64,000 nucleotides of DNA from Pseudomonas saxonica (GTDB lineage: Bacteria > Pseudomonadota > Gammaproteobacteria > Pseudomonadales > Pseudomonadaceae), in NCBI RefSeq assembly GCF_007858365.1, contig NZ_VFIO01000001.1, positions 806,001-870,000 on the forward strand, given 5' to 3'. Shown piece by piece: positions 47,550 through 56,930 of the stretch (within the stretch, counting starts at the first letter, position 1; every line of letters begins with the position of its first letter). Made by a program: the position numbers and the translations under genes. The notes under the pieces were generated by a model. That model did no database searches. It worked only from the letters and a program-made list of their open reading frames with translations, and was not told the DNA's origin.

Positions 47550-48443
47550 TCACAACAAAGGCACTAACCAGCGCTGCGCCGAACGCGATAAATGTTCGGT
47601 TAGCTGGCCCAGCAATTGTCCACCATTACGCCAATGATGCCAGTACAGTGGCACGTCGATGGGTTTATCTGGCAGCAACTCGACTAATACGCCATTTGCC
47701 AGCTGCTCACGCACCTGTAACTCCGGTACAAGCCCCCATCCCAGTCCGGCTTCGGTCAGGCGGATAAAACCTTCGGAAGACGGGCACAGATGATGCTCGA
47801 AACTGCCATCGACACCCAAGGCGGCCAAGTAACGGTGTTGCAGAAAATCATCCGGGCCGAACACCAGCGCGGGGGTTTTAGGGAGTAATTCGGCGCGAAC
47901 ACCACCAGGAAAATGCCGTGCAACGAACGCAGGGCTGGCGAGTGCCCGATAACGCATGGCCCCCAGTAAAACACTGCGCGCACCCGCTACCGGGCGTTCG
48001 CTGGCACATAAGCACGCGGCGACTTCCCCTGCCCGCATGCGTTTGAGCCCCACCGTCTGATCCTCTACCACCAAGTCCAATAGCAGGTGCTGTTCGGCAC
48101 AGAAGTCACTGACCGCCGTCGCCCACCAAGTGGCCAGGCTGTCTGCATTCAAGGCAATGCGCAGACGCTCGGGCATCCCCTCGTCATCCAGCGCCGGTAC
48201 GGCACTTTGCAAATCGCGCTCAAGCAAGCGCACTTGCTGAACATGGTTAAGCAAGCGTCGACCTATCTCAGTCGGGCTCGGCGGCGTTGCGCGAATCAGC
48301 ACCGGTTGGCCAATACGCGCCTCGAGCAATTTGATGCGTTGGGAAACGGCCGATTGCGACAGACCCAATACCTGCGCAGCCCGCTCAAACCCCGCTTGTT
48401 CTACCACTGCGGCCAGCGCAGAAAGCAATTTATAGTCGAACAT
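47550..48443 (-). CDS. argP: LysR regulator ArgP (IciA family)
   Basis: 297 residues. The start MFDYKLLSALAAVVEQAGFE, the HTH region RAAQVLGLSQSAVSQRIKLL and LIRATPPSPTEIGRRLLNHV are the ArgP/LysG signature. It activates the neighbouring exporter gene in response to lysine or arginine. Divergent from lysE across 109 bp, as in P. aeruginosa (PA4363, PA4365). Confidence 0.94.
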   Translation of the reverse strand: MFDYKLLSALAAVVEQAGFERAAQVLGLSQSAVSQRIKLLEARIGQPVLIRATPPSPTEIGRRLLNHVQQVRLLERDLQSAVPALDDEGMPERLRIALNADSLATWWATAVSDFCAEQHLLLDLVVEDQTVGLKRMRAGEVAACLCASERPVAGARSVLLGAMRYRALASPAFVARHFPGGVRAELLPKTPALVFGPDDFLQHRYLAALGVDGSFEHHLCPSSEGFIRLTEAGLGWGLVPELQVREQLANGVLVELLPDKPIDVPLYWHHWRNGGQLLGQLTEHLSRSAQRWLVPLL

Positions 48444-48552
48444 CAGTTTTCCTAATGAGCGATCAGTAGTATTGGTTTTTCTTATACAGCCAAGAACAGG
48501 ACAATAGCCAGCAGCAAACTTCTTTCCGGCTGCAGTACAACGAGTGAATTTT

Positions 48553-49155
48553 ATGTGGCAAAGCTATCTTAATGGTCTGTTGGTCGCGTTCGGTCTGATC
48601 ATGGCCATCGGCACTCAGAATGCCTTCGTACTGGCGCAAAGCTTGCGTCGGGAACATCACCTGCCAGTGGCGGCATTTTGCGTGGTGTGCGATGCATTGC
48701 TCGTCGCTGCCGGTGTTTTTGGCCTGGCCACTGTTCTGGCGCAAAACCCGCTGCTGCTCAGTGCGGCACGCTGGGGTGGCGCGGTATTTTTGTTGTGGTA
48801 CGGCACACAGGCGCTGCGTCGAGCATTTTCCAGTTCAAGCCTTGAGCAGACGGCCGGGCAGACAGCGCGTTCACTCAAAGCCGTCATGCTCAGTGCACTA
48901 GCGGTGACGTTGCTCAACCCGCATGTCTATCTCGATACCGTGTTGCTGATTGGCTCCCTTGGGGCGCAACAAAGTGTTCCCGGCGCATATGTGGTGGGTG
49001 CAGCCAGTGCGTCATTGTTGTGGTTTTTTACGCTGGCAATTGGAGCCGCTTGGTTGGCGCCTTGGCTGGCAAGACCCTCTACATGGCGCATTCTGGATAT
49101 GTTAGTGGCAGTGATGATGTATGCGGTGGCAATACAGTTGATTCTGGCAGGATGA
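48553..49155 (+). CDS. lysE: LysE/ArgO-family basic amino acid exporter
   Basis: 200 residues with six membrane segments. [20 protein letters not shown] and [20 protein letters not shown] (the conserved GxQNAF motif) and [20 protein letters not shown] are typical. Exports lysine or arginine. ATG 48553; a GTG nine bases earlier would add three residues. Regulated by the divergent argP product. Confidence 0.93.
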   Translation: MWQSYLNGLLVAFGLIMAIGTQNAFVLAQSLRREHHLPVAAFCVVCDALLVAAGVFGLATVLAQNPLLLSAARWGGAVFLLWYGTQALRRAFSSSSLEQTAGQTARSLKAVMLSALAVTLLNPHVYLDTVLLIGSLGAQQSVPGAYVVGAASASLLWFFTLAIGAAWLAPWLARPSTWRILDMLVAVMMYAVAIQLILAG

Positions 49156-49375
49156 GATGGCTTCAAGCTTCACGCTTATAACCTGCCGCGTACCGCTCAA
49201 TTTTTTATCAACCCGGCTGAAACGTCTATTCCACACAGTTGTCGCGTGGTTATGCCGCCACCCCGGTGCTATGATCTTGGCCTGCGCCGCAAAGAGTAAA
49301 AACTCCCTGGCGCGTGTTTGGCCGCCCGTGATCGGCCTTGCGCTCATCGCAACTGACCTGATTAGGAGAATCATC

Positions 49376-49972
49376 ATGGCTTTCGAATTGCCGCCGCTGC
49401 CCTACGCACACGATGCCCTGCAGCCGCACATCTCCAAAGAAACCCTGGAGTTTCACCACGACAAGCACCACAACACCTACGTCGTGAACCTGAACAACCT
49501 GGTGCCAGGCACCGAGTTTGAAGGCAAAACCCTGGAAGAGATCGTCAAAACCTCTTCGGGTGGCATTTTCAACAACGCCGCTCAGGTCTGGAACCACACC
49601 TTTTACTGGAACTGCATGACGCCAAACGGCGGCGGCGAACCTACCGGTGCTCTGGCCGAAGCCATCAACGCTGCATTCGGTTCCTTCGACAAGTTCAAGG
49701 AAGAGTTCAGCAAAACGTCCATCGGCACATTCGGCTCCGGCTGGGGCTGGCTGGTCAAGAAAGCTGACGGTTCCCTGGCTCTGGCAAGCACCATTGGCGC
49801 CGGTAACCCGCTGACCAGCGGCGACACCCCGCTGCTGACCTGCGACGTTTGGGAACACGCTTACTACATCGACTACCGCAACGTACGTCCAAAATATGTA
49901 GAAGCGTTCTGGAACCTCGTTAACTGGAAGTTCGTCGCTGAGCAGTTCGAAGGCAAAACCTTCACCGCTTAA
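49376..49972 (+). CDS. sodB: Iron superoxide dismutase
   Basis: 198 residues. Cytoplasmic Fe-[23 protein letters not shown], the metal ligands in [28 protein letters not shown] and [13 protein letters not shown] are all conserved. ATG 49376 follows AGGAGAA; an open frame runs much further upstream but is non-coding. Neighbours lysE and bifA match P. aeruginosa PA4365-PA4367. Confidence 0.98.
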   Translation: MAFELPPLPYAHDALQPHISKETLEFHHDKHHNTYVVNLNNLVPGTEFEGKTLEEIVKTSSGGIFNNAAQVWNHTFYWNCMTPNGGGEPTGALAEAINAAFGSFDKFKEEFSKTSIGTFGSGWGWLVKKADGSLALASTIGAGNPLTSGDTPLLTCDVWEHAYYIDYRNVRPKYVEAFWNLVNWKFVAEQFEGKTFTA

Positions 49973-49990
49973 GCCTGACACCCAGTAAAA

Positions 49991-50008
49991 AACCCGGCTT
50001 GCCGGGTT
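49991..50008 (+). terminator. Terminator of sodB
   Basis: Stem AACCCGGC / GCCGGGTT with a TT loop, a flanking A run and six T. Confidence 0.92.
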
Positions 50009-50224
50009 TTTTATTGCCTGATTAAAAGCGCCCCACCCGATACGGGCGCCCCCTCCGACCGCTTCTCTTCTCGTGGTGACTCGTGCCCACCCGCTCATAC
50101 TCAGTTAACAATACACCTGCACACTCGTCTTTGTGACTATCGTGAGATAGCTGCATCTAACATCCGCATCAATGTCCCTGTACACAGGCCACAGCAGTAA
50201 CGGTAACAAACAAGGAATTGCGCT

Positions 50225-52276
50225 TTGAGGCTGGAATTCAAAAACAGCTTGTCACTCAAGCTACTCCGGGTTGTGCTGCTGTCAGCATTGGCCGTAGGGA
50301 GCGTAATCAGTTGCGCGCAAATCGTGCTGAATATCTACGAAACACGACGGACCCTGGAGCACGATGCTCAACGTTTACTGGTCATGTTTCGCGACCCATC
50401 GACTCAAGCGCTCTATAGCCTTGATCGCGATATGGCCATGCAAGTCATCAGCGGCCTGTTCCAGGATGACTCTGTCAGCCAAGCCTCGATTGGCAACTCC
50501 AGCACCGGGCCTCTTGCGCAAAAGTCCCGCCCCCTGATGGACACACCCTACCGTTGGCTCACCGATTACATATTGGGCAAGGAGCGCACCTTTACTATCC
50601 CGCTCAAAAGCAGCTCGCAATACAACGAGTATTACGGTGATTTGAGCCTCTCTCTCGATACAGCCATATACGGCGAAGCGTTTCTGACCAATGCCGCAGA
50701 GGTGTTTATCTCCGGTGTTTTACGGGCTCTGCTGATGGGGTTGGTGTTGTACCTCGTGTATCACTGGTTATTGACCCGCCCCCTCTCGAAAATCATCCGA
50801 CACCTGACACGCGTTAACCCTGACCACCCCAGTAAAAACGCCATGCCGCTTCTCAAGGGCCATCAGCACAATGAGTTAGGGGTATGGGTCAATACGATTA
50901 ATCAATTATTGGCATCCATTGAACGTAATACGCATCTACGTCGAGAAGCTGAAAGCTCTCTGCTTCGTATGACTCAGCATGACTTTCTGACGGGTCTGCC
51001 CAACCGTAAGCAACTGCAAATCCTACTGAGTAAAATGCTGGCCGATGCGGGCCGCTCCCAGCGCCGTGTAGCGGTGTTGTGTGTCGGCCTGGACGATTTC
51101 AAAGATATAAACGAACAGTTTGGTTATCAGGCTGGCGATCAGTTGTTGCAGGTCATTACCGACCGATTGCAGAGCCATAATCAAACCGTCGGGGCACTGG
51201 CTCGTCTGGGCGGGGATCAATTCGCGTTAATTCAGCCACACATTGAACAGCCCTACGAGTCTGCCGAATTAGCTCAAAGCATTCTGGATACATTCCTCAC
51301 ACCCTTCAACGTGGGTCAACACGCCATTCGCTTGCGGGCAACGATTGGCATTACGCTGTTTCCAGAAGACAGCGACACGGCTGAACAATTGCTACAAAAA
51401 GCCGAACAAACCATGACGCTGGCGAAAACCCGTTCACGAGGCCGTTATCAGTTTTATATTGCCAGTGTGGATCGCCAAATGCGCCGCATGCGTGAACTTG
51501 AACAAGACCTGCAAGACGCCTTGCCCAACAACCAGCTCTACCTGGTTTACCAACCGCAAATTCGTTACAGCGACCACCGTATCGTGGGCGTCGAAGCGTT
51601 ATTACGTTGGAAGCACCCCAAGCACGGCATGATCGCTCCTGACCTCTTTATTCCGCTGGCTGAAAAAAACGCCAGCATTATTGCGATCGGTGAGTGGGTG
51701 CTGGACCAAGCCTGTCGCCAACTGCGGGAATGGCATGATCTGGGCTTCAATGAACTGCGCATAGCGGTGAATCTGTCGACGGTGCAGTTACACCATGCCG
51801 ACTTGCCAGAAATGATCGATAGCCTGTTACAGAGCCACTGCCTGGCACCGCGCAGTCTAGAGCTGGAAGTCACTGAAACCAGCCTTATGGAAGACATCAA
51901 CACCGCCCGCCAACACTTGCTCAGCCTGCGTCGCTCCGGGGCCCTGATCGCCATTGATGATTTTGGAACGGGTTACTCGTCATTGAGTTACCTCAAGAGC
52001 CTGCCGCTAGACAAAATCAAGATCGACAAGAGTTTTGTTCAAGACCTGATGAAGGACGACGACGATGCAACTATTGTGCGGGCCATTATTCAACTGGGTA
52101 AAAGCCTGGGCATGCAGGTCATTGCCGAGGGCGTCGAAACCATTGAACAAGAAACGTATGTGATCAAGGAGGGCTGCCATGAAGGTCAGGGCTATTTGTA
52201 CAGTAAACCCCTGTCTGCGCGGGCCTTGAGCGCGTATCTGATCAAGGAAGAGCGTGAACGCACGCTCATTCTGTAA
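50225..52276 (+). CDS. bifA: Cyclic-di-GMP phosphodiesterase BifA (degenerate GGDEF + EAL)
   Basis: 683 residues with a TTG start after AAGGA. TM1 near residues 10-35, a periplasmic sensor, TM2 near 155-180, and a HAMP-like linker. The GGDEF domain reads LGGDQF (GGDQF 329-333), so no cyclase activity is expected. The EAL domain is intact: EALLR (457-461), ELEVTETSLME, AIDDFGTGYSSLSYLK, KIDKSF and AEGVET. BifA lowers c-di-GMP and inversely controls biofilm and swarming. Synteny with sodB and the imelysin cluster supports the name. Confidence 0.95.
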   Translation: MRLEFKNSLSLKLLRVVLLSALAVGSVISCAQIVLNIYETRRTLEHDAQRLLVMFRDPSTQALYSLDRDMAMQVISGLFQDDSVSQASIGNSSTGPLAQKSRPLMDTPYRWLTDYILGKERTFTIPLKSSSQYNEYYGDLSLSLDTAIYGEAFLTNAAEVFISGVLRALLMGLVLYLVYHWLLTRPLSKIIRHLTRVNPDHPSKNAMPLLKGHQHNELGVWVNTINQLLASIERNTHLRREAESSLLRMTQHDFLTGLPNRKQLQILLSKMLADAGRSQRRVAVLCVGLDDFKDINEQFGYQAGDQLLQVITDRLQSHNQTVGALARLGGDQFALIQPHIEQPYESAELAQSILDTFLTPFNVGQHAIRLRATIGITLFPEDSDTAEQLLQKAEQTMTLAKTRSRGRYQFYIASVDRQMRRMRELEQDLQDALPNNQLYLVYQPQIRYSDHRIVGVEALLRWKHPKHGMIAPDLFIPLAEKNASIIAIGEWVLDQACRQLREWHDLGFNELRIAVNLSTVQLHHADLPEMIDSLLQSHCLAPRSLELEVTETSLMEDINTARQHLLSLRRSGALIAIDDFGTGYSSLSYLKSLPLDKIKIDKSFVQDLMKDDDDATIVRAIIQLGKSLGMQVIAEGVETIEQETYVIKEGCHEGQGYLYSKPLSARALSAYLIKEERERTLIL

Positions 52277-52436
52277 ATCCATATTTCAAGATTTGGGACA
52301 GAATCAGCCTGAGACTATGTAAATAAGAAAGATTTCCAACACTAACCCTTTACACAAAATGCATATCTTTCGCATCATGTCGCAGTTTTGCGTGCAGCCG
52401 CACGCTTGTCCCACCTCTCGAAGCAGGATTTTCGCC

Positions 52437-53783
52437 ATGATTCGTATGCCCCTGGCCACCGCCAGTCTGCTGGCCATTGCTATCACACTCGCCGGTTGTG
52501 GCGACAAGGACAAGGAAAAAACAGCTGCGGCTCCAACGCCAGCGGCAACGACCAACGTGGCAACACCGGCCACTGACATCACCGCAGCCAAAGTTGATGA
52601 AGCAGCGGCCAAAGCCGTTGTCGGCCACTACGCTGACATGGTTCACGCCGTGTACAGCGACGCCGAATCCACCGCGAAAAACCTGCAAACCGCTATCGAC
52701 GCGTTCCTTGCCAAGCCCAACGACGAGACCTTGAAAGCCGCTCGCGAGGCGTGGGTTCAAGCCCGTGTGCCTTACCTGCAAAGCGAAGTGTTCCGCTTCG
52801 GCAACACCATCATTGATGACTGGGAAGGCCAAGTGAACGCCTGGCCGCTGGACGAAGGCCTGATCGATTACGTTGACGCTTCCTACGCTGGCGCACTGGG
52901 CAATCCGGGGGCCAATGCAAACATCATCGCCAACACCGAGATTCAGGTCGGCGAAGACAAAGTCGACGTGACTGAAATCACACCTGAAACCCTGGCCAGC
53001 CTGAACGAACTGGGCGGTTCTGAAGCCAACGTTGCGACTGGCTACCACGCCATCGAATTCCTGTTGTGGGGCCAGGATCTCAACGGCACCGGCCCGGGCG
53101 CAGGCAACCGTCCTGCCTCCGACTACCTTGAAGGCGAAGGCGCTACCGGCGGCCACAATGATCGCCGTCGTGCGTACCTGAAAGCCGTAACCCAACTGCT
53201 GGTGAACGACCTGAACGAAATGGTCGGTAACTGGGCACCGAATGTGGCCGACAACTACCGCGCTACCCTCGAAGCCGATACACCGCAAAACGGTCTGCGC
53301 AAAATGCTGTTTGGCATGGGCAGCCTGTCGTTGGGCGAACTGGCTGGCGAGCGCATGAAAGTGTCGCTGGAAGCCAACTCCCCGGAAGACGAACAAGACT
53401 GCTTCAGCGACAACACCCACAACTCGCACTTCTACGACGCCAAAGGTATTCGTAACGTGTACCTGGGCGAGTACGTCCGCGCTGACGGCACCAAAATGAC
53501 CGGCCCTAGCCTGTCTTCTCTGGTGGTGGTGGTTGACCCCGCTACAGACGCCACGTTGAAATCCGATCTGGCTGACACCGAAGCCAAGATTCAGGTCATG
53601 GTTGACCACGCCAACAAGGGTGAGCACTACGACCAGTTGATCGCAGCGGGCAACGAAGCCGGCAACCAAGTCGTTCGTGACGCCATTGCAGCCCTGGTCA
53701 AACAGACCGGCGCTATCGAGCAAGCCGCTGGCAAACTCGGTATCAGCGACCTGAACCCGGATAACGCCGATCACGAGTTCTGA
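52437..53783 (+). CDS. icmP: Imelysin family lipoprotein (IcmP-like)
   Basis: 448 residues. The signal MIRMPLATASLLAIAITLAG leads to a lipobox ending in Cys. The imelysin motif GxHxxE is present in ATGYHAIEFLLWGQD. Matches IcmP of P. aeruginosa (PA4370), an outer-membrane-associated imelysin linked to iron. The frame extends 26 codons upstream of the chosen ATG but lacks a leader. First gene of an iron-type cluster; terminator-like hairpin after it. Confidence 0.92.
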   Translation: MIRMPLATASLLAIAITLAGCGDKDKEKTAAAPTPAATTNVATPATDITAAKVDEAAAKAVVGHYADMVHAVYSDAESTAKNLQTAIDAFLAKPNDETLKAAREAWVQARVPYLQSEVFRFGNTIIDDWEGQVNAWPLDEGLIDYVDASYAGALGNPGANANIIANTEIQVGEDKVDVTEITPETLASLNELGGSEANVATGYHAIEFLLWGQDLNGTGPGAGNRPASDYLEGEGATGGHNDRRRAYLKAVTQLLVNDLNEMVGNWAPNVADNYRATLEADTPQNGLRKMLFGMGSLSLGELAGERMKVSLEANSPEDEQDCFSDNTHNSHFYDAKGIRNVYLGEYVRADGTKMTGPSLSSLVVVVDPATDATLKSDLADTEAKIQVMVDHANKGEHYDQLIAAGNEAGNQVVRDAIAALVKQTGAIEQAAGKLGISDLNPDNADHEF

Positions 53784-53867
53784 TCAAGAAAGTAAAAGCA
53801 CACACGCGATTTAAGGGTTGAAAGCCCTCACGGAAATCCATTGGGATGGGCGTGTAGTCACAACGAT

Positions 53868-53897
53868 AAAACCGGTGCCCGTACAGGCATCGGTTTT
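53868..53897 (+). terminator. Terminator after the first imelysin gene
   Basis: Stem AAAACCGGTGCC / GGCATCGGTTTT with one G-T pair and a run of T. It separates this gene from the downstream di-heme oxidoreductase. Confidence 0.85.
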
Positions 53898-53932
53898 TTT
53901 GTTTTACCGGCCCGGTATGTGTAAATCCAGCG

Positions 53933-54112
53933 CTAGTGGCTTTTAAATACGGCCGGGGGATGCAGACAATCAAAATTATAAGGATCCATCTCACACTTAT
54001 AAGCAAGCTCAGTGCCGGAATCTTTTTGAGGAAAGTATCCCTTGGGAAATAGCCGTGCATTCGCACAGCCAGAAAGTAATATCACTGCAATCAATACCGA
54101 TAATCCTTTCAT
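53933..54112 (-). CDS. Small lipoprotein, 59 residues, unknown function
   Basis: On the minus strand, MKGLSVLIAVILLSGC is a clean lipoprotein signal (lipobox LSGC). A short polar tail follows with two more Cys (YKCEMDPYNFDCLHPP). AGAAGAG precedes the ATG. Base composition is clearly lower in GC than the neighbours. Unknown family; could be a recently acquired or fast-evolving orphan. Confidence 0.6.
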   Translation of the reverse strand: MKGLSVLIAVILLSGCANARLFPKGYFPQKDSGTELAYKCEMDPYNFDCLHPPAVFKSH

Positions 54113-54397
54113 GGGCTCTTCTGCTTATCCATTTTTTAGCGAGCATAACGAATGGGTAGAAGCGCTGAATATCACTTGTATCCGATTGTTTTGTACGAAG
54201 TACGACTCGTATTACCTAGTTTGTAAGGTCTGGTTGAATGAATTTGCTCCGGCGACCCGCTGGTCATCATCGTGAGAATGAACGTTCAAGCAGACTGTGC
54301 AGCCACACGTCAAACCAAACGCTAATCCCTCTTATTTCAATTCACCTTCCCTGATAAACTTTGCGCCCTCGATTTTGCTCGCTGATCTGGACGCTTG

Positions 54398-55825
54398 ATG
54401 CCCTCGTTGCCTCTTCGCCTGTCTCTGCTGCTGTTGGCCCTGGGCCTCGGCGGCTGTGATGATGCCCCGCGCTTCACCAAACCCGAGCCCGGCGAAGCCC
54501 GCTCAGGCGGTGCAACGACTGTGCGCAAAAACGATCAAAATGCGTTTTCCATGCCGTCCGCCAACCTTTCGCCTACACGGCGTCTGGATTTCAGCGTCGG
54601 CAACAGTTTTTTTCGCAGCCCTTGGGTCATCGCACCGTCCACCACCACCGCACGTGATGGTTTAGGCCCGCTGTTCAACACCAATGCCTGCCAAAATTGT
54701 CATATCAAGGATGGTCGCGGCCACCCGCCACTGCCTGATGCCAAAAACGCTGTGTCCATGCTGGTGCGCCTGTCGATACCTAACGATCCGGCTTACACCT
54801 CGCTGATCGAGAAAGCCGGGATCGTTCCCGAACCCGTGTATGGCGGCCAATTACAGGATATGGCCGTGCCCGGTGTTGCCCCCGAGGGCAAGGTGCGGGT
54901 TGATTACACAGCTGTGCCGGTGCGCTTTAAAGACGGCACCGAAGTGCAGTTACGCAAACCGACGCTGCAAATTACCCAACTGGGTTATGGCCCGATGCAC
55001 CCCGACACACGCTTCTCAGCTCGCGTTGCGCCACCGATGATTGGCCTGGGCTTGTTGGAAGCCATCCCCAATGCAGCGATTCTGGCCAACGCCGACCAGC
55101 AGAAGAACAACCGCGAAGGTATCGCCGGTCGCCCCAACTGGGTGTGGGACGACACACAGCAAAAGACTGTTTTAGGTCGTTTTGGCTGGAAAGCCGGGCA
55201 ACCCAATCTCAATCAACAAAATGTTCACGCCTTTTCTGGTGATATGGGACTAACCACCCACCTGAGACCTTTTGATGATTGCACCCCGGCACAGACGGAC
55301 TGTCTTTCAGCACCTAACGGCAATGGCCCGCAGGGTGAGCCGGAAGTGAGCGAGAATATTTTGCGTCTTGTGGAGTTCTACACCCGCAACCTCGCGGTGC
55401 CCGCACGAAGGGACGTAGGATCACCAGACGTACTGGCCGGTAAAAATCTGTTTTATCAGGCCGGCTGCGCCTCATGCCATACACCGACGTTCACCACTTC
55501 GCCTGATGCCGCTGAACCCGAGTTGGCCAATCAGGTCATTCACCCGTACAGCGATTTGTTGTTGCACGACATGGGCCCCGGCCTTGCCGATAACCGCACC
55601 GAGTTCGCCGCCTCGGGCAGCGACTGGCGAACCCCGCCGCTGTGGGGGATCGGTTTGACCCAAACCGTCAGTGGCCATACTCAGTTTTTACACGATGGCC
55701 GTGCACGTAACCTGCTCGAAGCCGTCCTGTGGCACGGTGGAGAAGCCGAGCCGGCCAAGCAGCACGTTTTGCAATTCAATGCCGAGCAGCGTACTGCGTT
55801 GCTGGCGTTCCTGAACTCTCTTTAA
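54398..55825 (+). CDS. Di-heme oxidoreductase-family lipoprotein
   Basis: 475 residues. Lipoprotein signal ending LGLGGC. Two c-type heme sites are visible: ACQNCH near residue 100 and GCASCH near residue 355, as in the DHOR family (PF06537). The mature part contains FFRSPWVIAPSTTTARDGLG and LVEFYTRNLAVPARRDVGSP. Probably transfers electrons in iron handling in the periplasm. TTG 54395 is a less likely start. In P. aeruginosa the syntenic genes PA4371-PA4373 follow icmP. Confidence 0.88.
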   Translation: MPSLPLRLSLLLLALGLGGCDDAPRFTKPEPGEARSGGATTVRKNDQNAFSMPSANLSPTRRLDFSVGNSFFRSPWVIAPSTTTARDGLGPLFNTNACQNCHIKDGRGHPPLPDAKNAVSMLVRLSIPNDPAYTSLIEKAGIVPEPVYGGQLQDMAVPGVAPEGKVRVDYTAVPVRFKDGTEVQLRKPTLQITQLGYGPMHPDTRFSARVAPPMIGLGLLEAIPNAAILANADQQKNNREGIAGRPNWVWDDTQQKTVLGRFGWKAGQPNLNQQNVHAFSGDMGLTTHLRPFDDCTPAQTDCLSAPNGNGPQGEPEVSENILRLVEFYTRNLAVPARRDVGSPDVLAGKNLFYQAGCASCHTPTFTTSPDAAEPELANQVIHPYSDLLLHDMGPGLADNRTEFAASGSDWRTPPLWGIGLTQTVSGHTQFLHDGRARNLLEAVLWHGGEAEPAKQHVLQFNAEQRTALLAFLNSL

Positions 55826-55852
55826 ACGCTTTACACGATCGGGGACCCCGAC

Positions 55853-56917
55853 ATGTTTCGACCCAAGCTGTTGTTCACCAGCCTTGCCGCTATCGCTTTG
55901 GCGGCCTGCTCGCCACAAGACCCGCAAGCCGTCACTTCGGCCGCTATCGCCAAGCAGGTGATTCTGCCTACGTACAGCCGATGGGTTGAAGCTGACCGCC
56001 AACTGGCCATCAGCGCGCTGGCGTATTGCGAGGGTAAAGAAACCCTGGAGACCGCTCGTGCCGACTTCCAGCACGCGCAAAAAGCCTGGGCCGAGCTGCA
56101 ACCTTTGCTGATCGGGCCATTGGCCGAAGGCAATCGTTCGTGGCAAGTACAGTTCTGGCCGGACAAAAAGAATTTGGTCGGCCGTCAGGTTGAGCAACTG
56201 GTCATTGCCCAGCCGCAAATCGATGCTGACGCACTGGCCAAGTCCAGCGTTGTGGTACAAGGCCTGTCAGCCTACGAGTACATTCTGTTCGACAGCAATA
56301 TCGACCTGGCTGACCCGGCACAAAAAGCCCGTTACTGCCCGCTGTTGACCGCTATTGGCGAACGTCAGAAACAACTGGCCGAAGAGATTCTGGCCAGCTG
56401 GAACAGCACGGATGGCATGCTGGCACAGATGACCAAGTTCCCGAACCAACGCTATGCAGACTCTCACGAAGCCATCGCTGATCTGTTGCGTGCCCAGGTG
56501 ACCGCGCTCGACACCCTGAAAAAGAAACTCGGCACGCCAATGGGCCGCCAGAGCAAGGGCATTGCTCAACCGTTGCAAGCAGAGGCATGGCGCAGCCAGT
56601 CCTCCCTGCAAAGCTTGGCCGCCAGCCTCTCAGCCGCGCAGACCGTATGGGTCGGCGTGGATAACAAGGGCTTGCGTGGTTTGTTACCTTCAGATCAAAA
56701 GCCACTGGCCGACAAGATCGACGCAGCCTATGCCGCATCGCTCAAACTGTTCAACGACAACCAGCGCTCATTGAGCGAGCTGCTGGCCGATGAGGCCGGC
56801 CGTGCTCAACTGAACACCATTTACGACAGCCTGAACGTCGTCCACCGCCTGCATGAAGGCGAGCTGGCCAAAGCGCTGGGCATACAACTGGGCTTTAACG
56901 CCAACGACGGCGATTGA
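55853..56917 (+). CDS. Second imelysin family lipoprotein
   Basis: 354 residues. The signal MFRPKLLFTSLAAIALAAC has a lipobox. The imelysin fold is suggested by LPTYSRWVEADRQLAISALA and LAYCEGKETLETARADFQHA. The motif position reads VVQGLSAYEYILFD, so the His of GxHxxE is Ser. The gene lies 27 bases after the di-heme oxidoreductase and 13 bases before the DUF1513 gene, hence one operon. Likely part of periplasmic iron acquisition. Confidence 0.87.
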   Translation: MFRPKLLFTSLAAIALAACSPQDPQAVTSAAIAKQVILPTYSRWVEADRQLAISALAYCEGKETLETARADFQHAQKAWAELQPLLIGPLAEGNRSWQVQFWPDKKNLVGRQVEQLVIAQPQIDADALAKSSVVVQGLSAYEYILFDSNIDLADPAQKARYCPLLTAIGERQKQLAEEILASWNSTDGMLAQMTKFPNQRYADSHEAIADLLRAQVTALDTLKKKLGTPMGRQSKGIAQPLQAEAWRSQSSLQSLAASLSAAQTVWVGVDNKGLRGLLPSDQKPLADKIDAAYAASLKLFNDNQRSLSELLADEAGRAQLNTIYDSLNVVHRLHEGELAKALGIQLGFNANDGD

Positions 56918-56930
56918 TGAAGAGGGTTCG

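Noticed and set aside
52340..52400. A possible Fur box upstream of the first imelysin
   Set aside because: The sequence around AAATGCATATCTTTCGCAT is only loosely like the GATAATGATAATCATTATC consensus; too weak to call.
52350..53774. A 474-codon open frame antisense to the first imelysin
   Set aside because: Same length as its sense partner, Val/Gly/Phe-rich shadow with no start signals.
54042..54275. A 77-codon plus-strand open frame opposite the small lipoprotein
   Set aside because: No ribosome-binding site, and its translation has no recognisable pattern. The minus-strand lipoprotein explains the region better.
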